From Athripsodes cinereus (taxonomy: Eukaryota; Arthropoda; Insecta; Trichoptera; Leptoceridae), in NCBI GenBank assembly GCA_947579605.1, contig OX388309.1, positions 16,438,713 to 16,502,712 on the forward strand: a DNA stretch of 64,000 nucleotides, written 5' to 3'. Below the pieces are notes generated by a model, which did no database searches, was not told the DNA's origin, and worked only from the letters and a program-made list of their open reading frames with translations. Of the stretch, positions 43,795 through 54,879 are shown piece by piece. The position numbers and the translations under genes were made by a program. Each line of letters opens with the position of its first letter. Position 1 is the stretch's first letter.

Positions 43795-43835
43795 TATACG
43801 ACGTGAGAGTATTCTCTATACTCTCACGTCGTATA
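43795..43835. repeat. Perfect 18-bp inverted repeat at the LINE-A 3' end
   Basis: TATACGACGTGAGAGTAT (43795-43812) and its exact reverse complement (43818-43835) flank a 5-base loop. The right arm is the terminal sequence of the LINE-A copy that follows, so the element's 3' end is duplicated in inverted form. Confidence 0.9.
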
Positions 43836-44330
43836 CCAAATGGGGTAGGCAGAGGGAACGTAATGCCATATAGATCTATCCTTACATACTTCTTTCACCC
43901 CTTCTACATTCAAGCAAACTCTCATACACATAGTCAATTTCACTTACTTAACACACAGTCGTCCTTCAGAATTTTACTCACGTGATCGGCCATGTGATTC
44001 CCGGACGACCGCACTTCCTCTCTTTCAGATAGGTGTATGCTCATTATCATACTTTCCGCATCCATTCGTTAAATACATCTGCATACCTACATCAATACAT
44101 ATATTCACGTGATTCTCATTATATTCGACACCAACATCCATAGTCAGTCAAGTCAAAGAATAGTTTGAACAGCCACGGAGACATAACACAACCTTACTTC
44201 ACTCCCTTGATGAGGACAAACCAATCCGAAAGGATATTATTTACCCTCACACAAGCGGAATTCCCCACGTAGGTGAAGAGAATCCTTACAAGTATTATAA
44301 CCAATGAATAAATCGCGAAAACGGAGTTGT
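43800..44330 (-). mobile_element. Internally deleted LINE-A copy
   Basis: On the - strand it starts with the RT region (CGTGGGGAATTCCGCTTGTG, GAGGGTAAATAATATC, GTTATGTCTCCGTGGCTGTTC), skips several hundred bases compared with LINE-A, then continues with a YADD-side remnant and the C-terminal end (TATCTGAAAGAGAGGAAGTG, AGATCTATATGGC, CTCTGCCTACCCC). It ends in the GACGTGAGAGTATAG terminus. Many stops; non-autonomous. Confidence 0.75.
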
Positions 44331-45603
44331 ACAGATAAAAACCTACCAACAAATAATTCAATATTTATATTGTGATTATCATTTTAATACATAAAAATCT
44401 TCTTAGACATTTATTAACAAAATGTAAGAAACATTTAGGTAGTGATTGTACCTAGCATAAGTTATGTACAGAAGTAGTTGTAGATACATATGAAGGTAGG
44501 TATGTATACCTATAGTGCCTACTTATGCAGTATTTCTTTCTATTCCTTGTTATTCGTCCCACTACTTTCACTTTCTGTTTGACTGTGGGGTAATAAATTT
44601 CTCCTCGTAATGCTTATAAAGAAAATTTTAAGAAGAATTTCAAGAGAGGTCTTGAATTTTAATGTGCACCCTTTATGATGGCACTAGCCTCTAGCAAGCA
44701 TGCTAATGATGTACACTCCATGTACCTACCTACATACTTTGTATGGAACAAATTTCTCTGCTTGATGATTATGAGCCCCAGTGAAAGTTATGAATGAATG
44801 AAAGGCACAAATGTTAAATACAGTTTTGTTGAGATTTTATTATTGTAAGAACTTAATTCACTTTTCACTCTGGGTACGCAAGCTTTTAATTTTAGTGTAG
44901 AATGTACAACCTACCAATTTATACAAATATTTTACTGGTATTAAAAAACTTTAAATTATAAACACACTGATTAAATAATTAAATTATAGATTCTATAATA
45001 TATATGTTTTGAACTATAAGTCATGTATGAAGTGTGAATTTTTTCGAAATCTTCGAAAATTTCGAAATCACACTAAAAGGTATTTTTTATTCAAACTAAT
45101 TAGGTATGTACCTACTTACGTGGAATTTCCATTTCAAACATGAAGGCAGAGTTTTAAAAACATAATTTGCTTAAAAAGTTTATCCATGCGATTTGTACAC
45201 TTTTTAAATAGATATATCAAAATTAAGGATATAACATTAATTCTTGATAAAAATAAATAATCACAAATATATTATTTAATTCAGTAGGTATCCATGATGT
45301 GGCCCATTTCCTAATATCGTCGTTTTCTTTGGTAACCGTGTATACTTCGTAAAGATCCTGGGAATGCAAAGTTTTGGGGATGGGTACCTATAGACAAGAC
45401 ACATTTTAATGAATTTGGTTTATTTTACTTTATTTTGAATGTATACATTGAGCTGTTGTTAGGTTTGTTAAATAAATAAATATACACAACGTTCTGTAAT
45501 ATGATACAGAAGATTTATAAAATTATATTAATATGGAAAAATTTCAGTAGTTTATTACATGTGGGCTGTAGACACACGTTTTGTTTGTTTGATTAAATGC
45601 TAG
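44331..45603. other. AT-rich non-coding DNA
   Basis: No gene or named repeat recognised. A short palindromic TTTCGAAATCTTCGAAAATTTCGAAA cluster near 45040-45068 is the only visible structure. Confidence 0.45.
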
Positions 45604-46073
45604 TCTTCTAATATATAAAAGGAAGTTGTGTGTGTTACACCATTTATAACTCAAGAATGGCTGTACCGATTTGAATGATCTCTGATTTGTTGGATTCTTC
45701 TCCGCCCGGAATAGCCGATAGGCTATTAAAATATCTTACAAATTCACGGGAAGAAAAATTATGAGGATAATTATTTACGCCATACATTTTTAATTTCAAT
45801 ATATAATGCAATATGGACAATTATACAAAATCAACGATGAAGTTTTTTTATAGCCGCCCTAGAAGAAGCTGGCAAGGGCAGGTGTCGAACCTGTGTGTTG
45901 AAAGGCTTGGTTTGGAGTGGCCAGAGGTCCTGGAAGCAGCGGTGGACAGGGATCTCTGGAGGAGATACCTAGTGGCAATGGGCCTCCGACCAAACTAGGA
46001 CAGGGGGAAGAAGATGTATGTTTGTAATCATTCATTGATTCTTAGGCGGTACGAAGTTCGCTGGGCCAGCTAG
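45604..46073 (+). mobile_element. Helitron-like non-autonomous element
   Basis: Starts TCTTCTAATATATAAAAGGA with CTCAAGAATGGCTGTACCGA and TTTGAATGAT shortly inside. It ends GGTACGAAGTTCGCTGGGCC, AGCTAG, with a GCTGG-G-CCAGC stem before the CTAG end. TC...CTAG ends plus a 3' hairpin and absent inverted repeats fit Helitrons, and these words recall a common lepidopteran family. The 5' junction is approximate. It contains a nested LINE end (45853-46017). Confidence 0.5.
45853..46017 (+). mobile_element. LINE-E 3' fragment inside the Helitron-like element
   Basis: Encodes RPRRSWQGQVSNLC, RLGLEWPEVLEAAVDRDLW and RRYLVAMGLRPN, a stop, then GGGGGAAGAAGATG. This is the C-terminal end of an RTE-like LINE with a GAAGAAG-type tail, open over its ~50 codons. 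Confidence 0.7.
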
Positions 46074-46246
46074 TTATTAATATTGTCGACTGATGATACT
46101 TGGTAGAGGTTCAAATTTGAACACTTATATTTAGTAGGTACTTCCACAATAACTTTATTAATCAAGAGCCAGCTTTCATTAGCTTCCGGTCTCATCAACA
46201 GGCTAACGTAAAGTGAAGAAATTACTTTCAAATTTATCTATCTATA

Positions 46247-46337
46247 AATGGGGTAGCCAGAGAGAATTCAACGCCATATAGATCTATTCTTACATTGGTA
46301 CTTCTTTCGATTCTTCTTCATTCAAATACATGTTGCT
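46247..46337 (-). mobile_element. LINE-A 3' terminal fragment
   Basis: Inverted: ATGGGGTAGCCAGAGAGAAT, TCAACGCCATATAGATCTAT, TCTTACATTGGTACTTCTTT, CTTCATTCAAATACAT. It matches the last ~90 bases of LINE-A and the copy at 43840-43930. Confidence 0.65.
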
Positions 46338-47150
46338 AATGAGGAAAAAATAGTTGGATTAATGTAATCAATGGTAATGAACAATGAATAAATTAATATT
46401 AAATAAGGTTGTGGGCAAATATAAATAAAACATCTTCAGCCTTTGCCTTTTTGAGATACTAGGAATACCACAAAAGCTTTTTATATTGATATATCTATTT
46501 TTCATTACAACTGACTTACATTATTCCTATTTTTTTCTTCATTAACAGATTATATTTACATGTAATTTCATTTTTTTTTACGAAAGCTTGATGATGATAG
46601 CGGAAGCTATTGGAAGTCAACATCCAATCAATAAAGTCACAGTGGAAGGACTCAATGTACCAAATATATTATAAGTGTTCTATTTTTATTAAATACTTGT
46701 AGATAACTACAAAAATGTATAAAAAAGAATGATAAAATATTACCTGTACTCAATCCACTCGTAAATATGTGCGAAGTATGACTTTGGTTATCTATTCTAT
46801 GACCTAAAAGCTTCATCATTGAGTACATAGTTATGAATATTATTTTTTGCAGTATTGATAATATTATGATATGATATTACCTATCTAGTCCATTATATTA
46901 TTATACAGGTACATTCATATAAATAATAATAACGTGATGGATTACAATTAATACAAACATCTTTATCATTATTAAAATATATGTTGAAGAGCTGCAATGC
47001 TTTTCATATTCAAATATATGATAATAGTAACTACTTGTTAATTATTAATATTACACATTTGGACTTCTGTTATTAATAAATTTTTCAATATGGTTAATAA
47101 TAATAATATTAGTTTGTGCCATTCAAGACCAAGTAATAGTCACAAACAAT
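46338..47150. other. AT-rich non-coding DNA
   Basis: No gene or named repeat recognised. Confidence 0.45.
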
Positions 47151-47159
47151 TATTCTAAA

Positions 47160-47784
47160 TTTATAATGAAACAAAATTTTTCGGATAGATGCAGAGCCTG
47201 TTATCGGGAGGGAGAGACATTAAGACATATTTTGCCTGGATGTTCTCTTCTGTCCGGAACAGACTATTTGAAAAGACATGATCAGGTAGCAAAAATATTA
47301 CATCAAAATTTAGCTTTGAAATTTAAATTAATTGAACAGGAATCAAAATTACCATACTATAATTATTGTCTAGTATCGGTACTGGAAAACAATGACACTA
47401 AACTCTACTGGGATCGACCAATTCAAACTGATCGAACTATTATAGCTAATCGACCAGATATTGTTTTGGTTGATCGCAGATGCCGTAAAACATACCTACA
47501 TCATAGACATCACTATACCGCACGATGAAAATTTAAATAAAGCTGAGCAAGATAAGATAATAAAATATCTTAATCTTGCTCACGAAATCAAAGATATGTG
47601 GAGAACACCTACCACAATCATCGTGCCTATAGTGTTGTCTGTGAATGGTTTAATACCTACGGTCTGTCAAACAATCTCAGAAAACTGGGAGTAGATGACA
47701 GGCTCAAATACAGCATGCAGAAGGCCGTACTTCTATCGTCCACCAGGATAGTAAGAAGGTTTTTGTCCCTGTAGCTCTGTAAGT
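47160..47784 (+). pseudogene. R4/Dong-like LINE C-terminus (zinc knuckle and REL-type endonuclease), frameshifted
   Basis: The first frame reads a CCHC knuckle CRACYREGETLRHILPGC (Cx2Cx8Hx4C), then LKRHDQVAKILH, LYWDRPIQTDRTI and ANRPDIVLVD. A frameshift near 47490 leads to YIIDITIPHDENL, IIVPIVLSVNGLIP, and a second near 47675 to LRKLGVDDRLKYSMQKAVLL, ending at TAG 47772-47774. RPD followed by (I/V)D(I/V)xIP is the PD-(D/E)XK-type restriction-like endonuclease pattern. Together with the knuckle it fits R2/R4/Dong/NeSL-group LINEs, which carry the endonuclease downstream of RT. The RT itself is missing and the copy is dead. A SINE-A sits in its 3' UTR. Confidence 0.75.
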
Positions 47785-47960
47785 TGTTGTTTGTTAGTCA
47801 GTCAGTTAGTTAGTCAGCGTTGAGGTTTGCCACCCATCCTGAATGTCTTGATTTTATACTGGCACGAAGAGGACAGTTTGTATGTTTCTTACATACAGCT
47901 GATCTGCTGGCTACCCCACTTGTGGGATATGCTGTGATGGTATAGTAGTAGTAGTAGTAG
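47785..47960 (+). mobile_element. SINE-A copy 9 with target-site duplication
   Basis: Near-consensus: CAGCGTTGAGGTTTGCC, ACCCATCCTGAATGTCTTG, GGCACGAAGAGGACAG, GCTACCCCACTTGTGGGATA, TGCTGTGATGG, ending (TAG)6. CTCTGTAAGT before it (47775-47784) is repeated after it (47961-47970), splitting the 3' UTR of the R4/Dong-like fragment. The first ~30 bases (TGTTTGTTAGTCAGTCAGTT-rich) are not SINE consensus. Confidence 0.85.
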
Positions 47961-47970
47961 CTCTGTAAGT

Positions 47971-50148
47971 GATCTCCCATGATTGTACTATTTCATAGAA
48001 CATCATGGAAGAATCAACTCGAATAATGTTGGGGTTCTACATTTTAAATATAAATTTATTTAAATATTTTATGGTTTTTGTTATTTAATGTTATATATTT
48101 AAAATTTATTGTTAATCTTATATTGTGTTTAAAATGTAGAATCTAATATTGTTGTGTTAAATAAATCAGATATGAGATAATAATTATAATTTTTCAATAT
48201 TTCACAACGATACGTCGCTGAATACTGGAGTGGCAAAAAGTCTAAAGTCCGGACCCGAAAAGTAAAGTAAGTAATATGGTTATACAAAATCTTCACAAGA
48301 AGCACCCCCATTTAAAACCGAAATTCAACATATTGTATCGCTGAAATATCTTATTTAAGATATGGGTAGGTACTTATTTGTAACTTCTAGTATGAGTTTA
48401 TTACATCCTGTACCCCTAGTGTGAAATCACATGAAAATGTTCAAGCATTGTACGAATGTGACATCATAAAATCACGAATAAATTTTGAAATCGTTTATAA
48501 AGTCATGATTATACATCTACAGATTTATGGTTGCGTAAAGCGTATGAAAGTAATACGATTTTAGTGGAACAAACATTTAATTTCTTCTACTTACATTCTG
48601 TGTGTATAATCAATTATATAATATTTGTTAAAGATTCGTGAAAAAACAGCTCACCACTCATTCTGTATATTATAATTATATGATATCACATTAATGCAGG
48701 GCACTGAGATGTAAAATGTCTTTGAAGTTTTATTAATAACCGTATTTAAGTAGCAGTTGGAACAAACTTGACATTATTTTTATGCCATACTCAGTCTCGC
48801 ATGATATACTGCACTATGATTTGTTAATTGTTTTGTAAAAATAATGTTACGGTTTAGTATTCTAATTTAACATTAGTTTTCTCCACCAGCCATTATTAAC
48901 TTCTGACTTAAAGTAAATAACGTTTTATCCATATGGCAGAGCAACCGAAGTCGAGTGAACCGTGAATGACAGGAGCTTATATATATATAGCTAAATAAAT
49001 AAGTATAATATATACCTATTTTTAAGACGCAATTAAATCAGCGAAATAAATACATTTGCATTACTTTTTTTATTATTGAACTATCGGGATCGCATTTAGG
49101 TCCATAATTATATTTAAAATTAATATGTGTGAAGACAATCACCACATGACAAAGCTACTTAAAAGTCAGGATAAGTGTTGAAGCAAATAAAAAGTTTTAA
49201 ATGAAACGTACCTACCTATAACAATAAAAATATGTTTTACGGGGTGCTAGGAATAACGATAATTTTTTATAACTTTACATCAAATATCTTAGTATTTAGA
49301 AACAAAACTTATGTACCTAAGTGCCTACTACAATATTCTTCATAATTTTTACGGTTTCAGTAGATCGCAAAATCAATTAATATTTGTTTATTCAGTAAAA
49401 CTTCAATCAATTGGTGTTTTCAAAGATTATTTAACGTTTTATTTTGACTTCCGCGTGTTTTCTCATAAGTTTGATCATACAAATAATATTTCGTTCTACA
49501 TTTTCCCGGAATACTTTTATATGCCAGTAATAATATGTTGGTAGTATAATAGCCACTTGAATGTGTTTACACATTAATCAAGCATTTGGAACAATACAAT
49601 GTGATGTGTACAGACTAAAGGCAGTAACGTAATTATTATCTCCTGTGGTAATATCATACAGTGCCATACACATGTGGTAAGTACCTACATATATCATTAG
49701 AAAGGGGATAATCTATATTAATTTATTTGAAAAACTATTATCTCTGTAATGTTTTCATTATTATTGTTATTAAATGCGACGCTATTTACTTACTTTTTGT
49801 TTTTACAAATCAATCTTATGACTTTGTTGTCACTTTTGAGTTTAAATTGAAATTTAATCAATGAATAATAAAAGCCATCCAGTTTTGATGAATTTCCAAA
49901 CAAAAATATAACTGTCGTATCTGAGATTTGAAAAAAAATGCAACCAGAGACAAATTTTCAATGCTACATTCTAGACATTTTCCTAATTTGTGAAAAGTTA
50001 TTAAATTTATCGACATGTTTAGATCAAGTAAGTTCTTCTGTTAATCGCCATTGACTCTATAATGCCGCATAATGCCCCATAATGGTACTTATACAATTAT
50101 AGCTACAGTATGTATTATGTAGGTTAATTAAGGTTCATCATACACATA
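47971..50148. other. AT-rich non-coding DNA
   Basis: No gene or named repeat recognised. Short AT-rich frames here, such as 49311-49544, have no recognisable features. Confidence 0.45.
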
Positions 50149-50156
50149 CTCGTACC

Positions 50157-51253
50157 TAGAGGGTAATTATTCCCGGATTATTTTCGTTCCCGGTAAACGG
50201 GAAATTTAAAAATCAATTTCCCGGGGATCCCGGGAAATATCTTATTGCGTATTTACAGACCTTATTAAGTAGTTAAATATTAAATTTTCAACAAATTTGG
50301 TAGAAAAACTCTCAAAAATTGTTGACCCTTGCATACATTTTGATTTGATAAAATAAAAAATAAAATTTTTGTTACCAATATAAGTTTTTTACTTAAAAAA
50401 AAAGAAACTAAATAACTGACTGATGAGATTTATGAAGGTACTCTTTGTTATATCAAAATACAAATTGTTGACCAAATATATACACTTTTTATTCATCCTA
50501 TCAAGGAAATAAATATTATGGATTTTGGCAAAAAAAAAAATTAATAAACAAAAATCGAGTTCATGTGGTGATTTTTGACTTCAAAAAATAAGTAATATAA
50601 TCAAAAAAATGATCTTTTAAATCGGTCAATATCCATGAATAAAACAAATAAATGACAATTTGCTGGTAATACTTTTAAGAACTATCTAACTTTAAGAAAT
50701 ATTAAAAATAAACATATAATAAATCATAGGATTCTTGTACATTGTCTTTCAAACACATCCCCGATTCCGATGTTTAGAATTATGCTTTTTAAAACGAATA
50801 CATTGAAGCTAATTTTTTTTTTTTAAGTATAACACTAATGTTAGTAGTAAATATTTGTTTTCATATTTTATCACATGTTCATCAATGTCACCAAGTTTAA
50901 TACGTACTGATTGAGTCGACGTTAATTTTGTAAAACTCCTTTATATTTGATATAACAAAAATAAAATTGTTTTTAGTTTTACTATCCTCATAAGTCGAAA
51001 CCTGGTTACTTATTATTATTAAGAAAACATAGTAAAACTAAAAACAATTTTGTTTTCATTGTATCAAAGTTTATTACGACTATTACAGTTAATTAAACAA
51101 AGATTTCGGTATCGGTATGGCAATCTGCATGAATAATAATATTTGTGTTTTTTTCCCGGGAAATGTTTCGTTTTTTTCCCGGGAAACGAGAAATAAAAAT
51201 TAAAGAATATTCCCGGGAATTCCCGCCCGGGAATTTCCGGGAATAACCCTCTA
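50157..51253. mobile_element. Non-autonomous hAT element with TTCCCGGGAA subterminal repeats
   Basis: 1097 bp. The ends read inward as TAGAGGGTAATTATTCCCGG and TAGAGGGTTATTCCCGG. The 8-bp flanks are CTCGTACC (50149-50156) and CTCGTGCC (51254-51261), one mismatch. TTCCCGGGAA-type palindromes recur just inside both ends (50168-50240 and 51152-51245) and nowhere else in the window. The interior is AT-rich, non-coding and holds a further inverted repeat (about 50949-50986 with 51028-51066). No transposase, so it must be mobilised in trans. Confidence 0.85.
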
Positions 51254-51261
51254 CTCGTGCC

Positions 51262-52434
51262 ATTTTATAGTTGTCCTGTACCTATTGTGACTGTTCTGTG
51301 CCGAATTCTTAGGGAGAATCATATTTCATATTGACTTATAACAACATGCAAACATTTGATTGAATCAGAGAAATTAACAACACAAATAATAAAATTACAG
51401 AAATATAATATGTTCACCACGTAGTTCATTACTCGTTAAATACAAGTTGGTCAAACAATAAGTAAATAAAAAAAAACACAAAATGTCAAAAGATCGTTCT
51501 CTTTATCTCGTTTTATTATCTTTTTTAACAAATTAACAATATCTCAACCTTACTTACAAATATCTATCTATTTCTATTTCAAGGGTATCAAACAGTGTAA
51601 CATCGTGTTTTTTAGTTTGGTTTTATATATATTGCAGAACTTATTGTAGCAGTTTGATTATAACATCGTAGATTTTCATTATGAAGATCCATAAATCGAA
51701 TCCTGTGGCTTATCTACCTGGCCTCGCAATGAACGCTACCGATTTACCTCTTCTTAGCATTTTTTTTCAGCATCTACCTTATGTTCAAATTGACATGTAA
51801 GATAACCAATGGATGCTCTCCACTGTGAGAATCTTTTTAATATCACGTCATATATATAATTTGTGAGGATGTTATTTCACATACATAAAAATGCATATTC
51901 GTCACATGAATAAGGATACAAGATACATAGGTACCTATATAACAACCCATTCTGAAAAAATATATTTTTTATAGAAAAAACTTACTACTGAAGAAAATAA
52001 TAACTGTAAATTTATTCTGAATTATCATCCCATTATACTGAATTTGATGTATTCATACTGATAGTATATTCGTTATTCTCCTGAATGAGTTTATGAGTCT
52101 CTAAAACAATGAATCTATCTATTTATATTTTAGCTTACAGCTGTACAACACTTATAATATTGAGGTAGGTGGGTGGAATCTTTCTATAATATAACTGTTA
52201 TTACTACAATTATAATAATGTTTATGCAAAATATTCTTAACTGAATGGAGCATTATTATATTACGAAAATAATACATTAAAAAAAACATGTAATATTATT
52301 CCTTCAATATCGTCCTTTGCAGATCATTTTTTCTATGCTTAATTTTTAAAAAGTTTTTATCTTCAGTTTTTCATAATATTATTATCTTCGTTTTAGAGAC
52401 GGGTTTCAACTTAATCATGAGGTAGGTACAGTTA
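51262..52434. other. AT-rich non-coding DNA
   Basis: No gene recognised. A tRNA-like stretch at 51680-51750 is too degenerate to call. Confidence 0.45.
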
Positions 52435-52508
52435 TACATAATTTGATTATTTTATACAATGTCTCATTCTCGTAGCTGAGACATTGTATAAAATAATCAA
52501 ATTATGTA
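52435..52508. repeat. Perfect 32-bp hairpin
   Basis: TACATAATTTGATTATTTTA... (52435-52466) is followed after a 10-base loop (TTCTCGTAGC) by its exact reverse complement (52477-52508). Size and loop are in the range of a small-RNA precursor or a snap-back duplication. Non-coding and single copy in the window. Confidence 0.9.
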
Positions 52509-53700
52509 ATTGATAATAGTTCAAAATCTACCGACTATACCTACACATAAGGCCACTATTTATTTATTTATTGTCTTAAGGGACACAGTTTATCTTAACA
52601 AATATCAACATTAAATCTCATTAGTAAACAATTCAATCATGGTTCCGCAAATCACAAAAGCGTATGACGAACACGTTGCTAGCAAACAGTAACGATAACT
52701 TTTCTTATCTTAAATTCAAAACAAAAAAACAAGACAAAAATCATGAAGATTAATAGTTAAAAATAATGTTTCAATCAAATTTATAATAATTAAAAATCGC
52801 TTAAGTCAACACATTAATCGTAATTTTCTTTTTCAAATTCAATTTACGAATATAAAGTAAAAGCACTATAAAGAATAAAATGTGCATTATAAAGAGTTCT
52901 AAATACGTAACTTCCGTAACAAAATAAGTTATAAGTCACGTTACCACATTATAAGACTTCTAAGTGAAATATATCACTATAAATAAAAACAGTCGACACC
53001 CTTGACGAGATTATATTAACATGTTCGAATAGAAGCTTATAATGGGCTTACAGTATACATAATAATAATGTTCTCTATTGAGTACAAAAATATGAGAACA
53101 AAATAATCAACTGGTATTATATTCAACACTGGCAGGCAGTATAAAACCAACTCGTACTATGATGATGATAAATATCTCGGAAAATATCCAATTTGGGTTA
53201 TACATACATGTATCATAATAAAATATCTATATAGAAGGTATGTGATTTGTAATGTTATGATTTATGTGACTTATTTACTTCCTCTATAATACAAAAAAAT
53301 CTACTTACATACTACATTCCATCAGCGCAAATATAATATTTAATCAGTTCACAAAAACTAAGTAAATTATATAACTAAAATAAATATACAAAAAAACAAT
53401 ATACTTACTTTTAGCAAGTTTTGGATAAGCAATATAATTTATCGTTTGAAGTTTAGTATTGTATTTAACAAAAATATACAATATTAAATATTGATAAAAT
53501 TCATCGCAAATTTTTTGCAAAGCCTGTAAGTAATCTATCATTGTAAAAGTTATCTTTTGGATTGTATCTACATGTAGGTACTCGAATGATGGCTAGTATT
53601 TATGATATGGACAACTTAAGGGTTTGCACATTGATTGTAATATTTTGTTTAAAGATTATCATTTTAATTAACAGAGGGAAATCGTATTTTGTTGAACTAA
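52509..53700. other. AT-rich non-coding DNA
   Basis: No gene or named repeat recognised. Confidence 0.45.
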
Positions 53701-53730
53701 ATTCGCATAATGTATATACATTATGCGAAT
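53701..53730. repeat. Perfect 30-nt palindrome
   Basis: ATTCGCATAATGTAT followed directly by its reverse complement, with no spacer. Confidence 0.95.
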
Positions 53731-54665
53731 ACAGCACCGGTTTTTTTTATGCGTATTCTATTAATGTTATGTGATAATTTTATTACGTATATGTAGATTT
53801 ATTAATAATAAATAATATTGTACAACGTAAAGTGTTTTATTAATACCTATATAGCGCACTGTAAGATACATATTTTGCTCGTATTATTAGTAGTCAGCAA
53901 GTGTGAAAATGTCTACAAATTTTATACGATTGTGAGTAGGTACTTAATGGAAACGAATGAATTCTGTTTCTTGTAGTATTCCATGCATACAACATCCTTT
54001 TAAAGATTTAAGAAATTATTTTCTGCTTAACAATTTATATCAATGTTATATTAATTTCAATCTGCCTTGTATATATGTATGTACTTACCTTATAATATAC
54101 TTATGTGTGTCTTACTTGAATTACTATTTTAAGCTTTTTTACTATTTTCTTCGCTTTCAATTAACATCAAATTAAATTAAAAGTTTTGTGAGAAAACTAC
54201 TTTGATTGAATTAAGTACGCCCGGTTTTCAAATTGTATCACTTTACTTAGTAGGTATAACACAATTAACGTCATCGAGTTTAAATGTCAGATTTAGTGAC
54301 AAAAGCGATTTCGATTTAGATATTGTTTACGTCAAATATTTGCACACAATTTTCGGTACGAGCCTTTAATGCTTTATATAATTTAGACGTACATGACAAT
54401 ATTTTAAGTTAAAAAAAAGAGACAATATATGTAGCTTGATTAGATAGAAATACCACCTGTACTATAATAATTATAGTGAATAAAGGAATCACATATATTT
54501 TGAATAAGTTAAACAAATAAACAAAAGTATGTAGTTCGTTATTTAAATCATGTTCCAAGTCATACTTCTAATTATGACACCACAGATTTTTGAGAAATTA
54601 GATTTTAGAAATTTTACTATTGGGTACGCCCTCAATATTTTAATTGCATTTAATTTTGATGAATT
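53731..54665. other. AT-rich non-coding DNA
   Basis: No gene or named repeat recognised. Confidence 0.45.
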
Positions 54666-54879
54666 ACTACTACTACTACTACTATACCATCACGGCATAT
54701 CCCACAAGTGGGGTAGCCAGCAGATCAGCTGCATGTAAGAAACATACAAACTGTCCTCTTCGTGCCAGTATAAAATCAAGACATTCAGGATGGGTGGCAA
54801 ACCTCAACGCTGAATTTAAGATGTAAAATGTCTTATTTTTTTCGAACACCTGCCTTTTACAGGACACTCGAAAACTTCT
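54666..54879 (-). mobile_element. SINE-A copy 10, longest copy
   Basis: Inverted, from the (ACT)n tail through ATACCATCACGGCATATCCC, ACAAGTGGGGTAGCCAGCAG, GTCCTCTTCGTGCCAG, TCAGGATGGGTGGCAAACC, TTCGAACACCTGCCTTTTAC to AGGACACTCGAAAAC. About 214 bp with an intact 3' hairpin. Along with copy 7 it defines the 5' region (TTTTCGAGTGTCCTG). Confidence 0.85.

Noticed and set aside
51680..51750. tRNA-like segment on the - strand (GGTAGCGTTC, GGATTCGATT)
   Set aside because: The A-box match is poor and the cloverleaf cannot be completed; at best a decayed SINE head.
53562..54175. Two ~70-codon + frames
   Set aside because: Tyrosine/isoleucine-rich AT-driven frames without recognisable domains; one of them spans a palindrome.
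22891..54879. CRISPR-like array from recurrent ~150-bp repeats
   Set aside because: Repeats are dispersed, in both orientations, kilobases apart and carry target-site duplications; they are SINEs in eukaryotic DNA.
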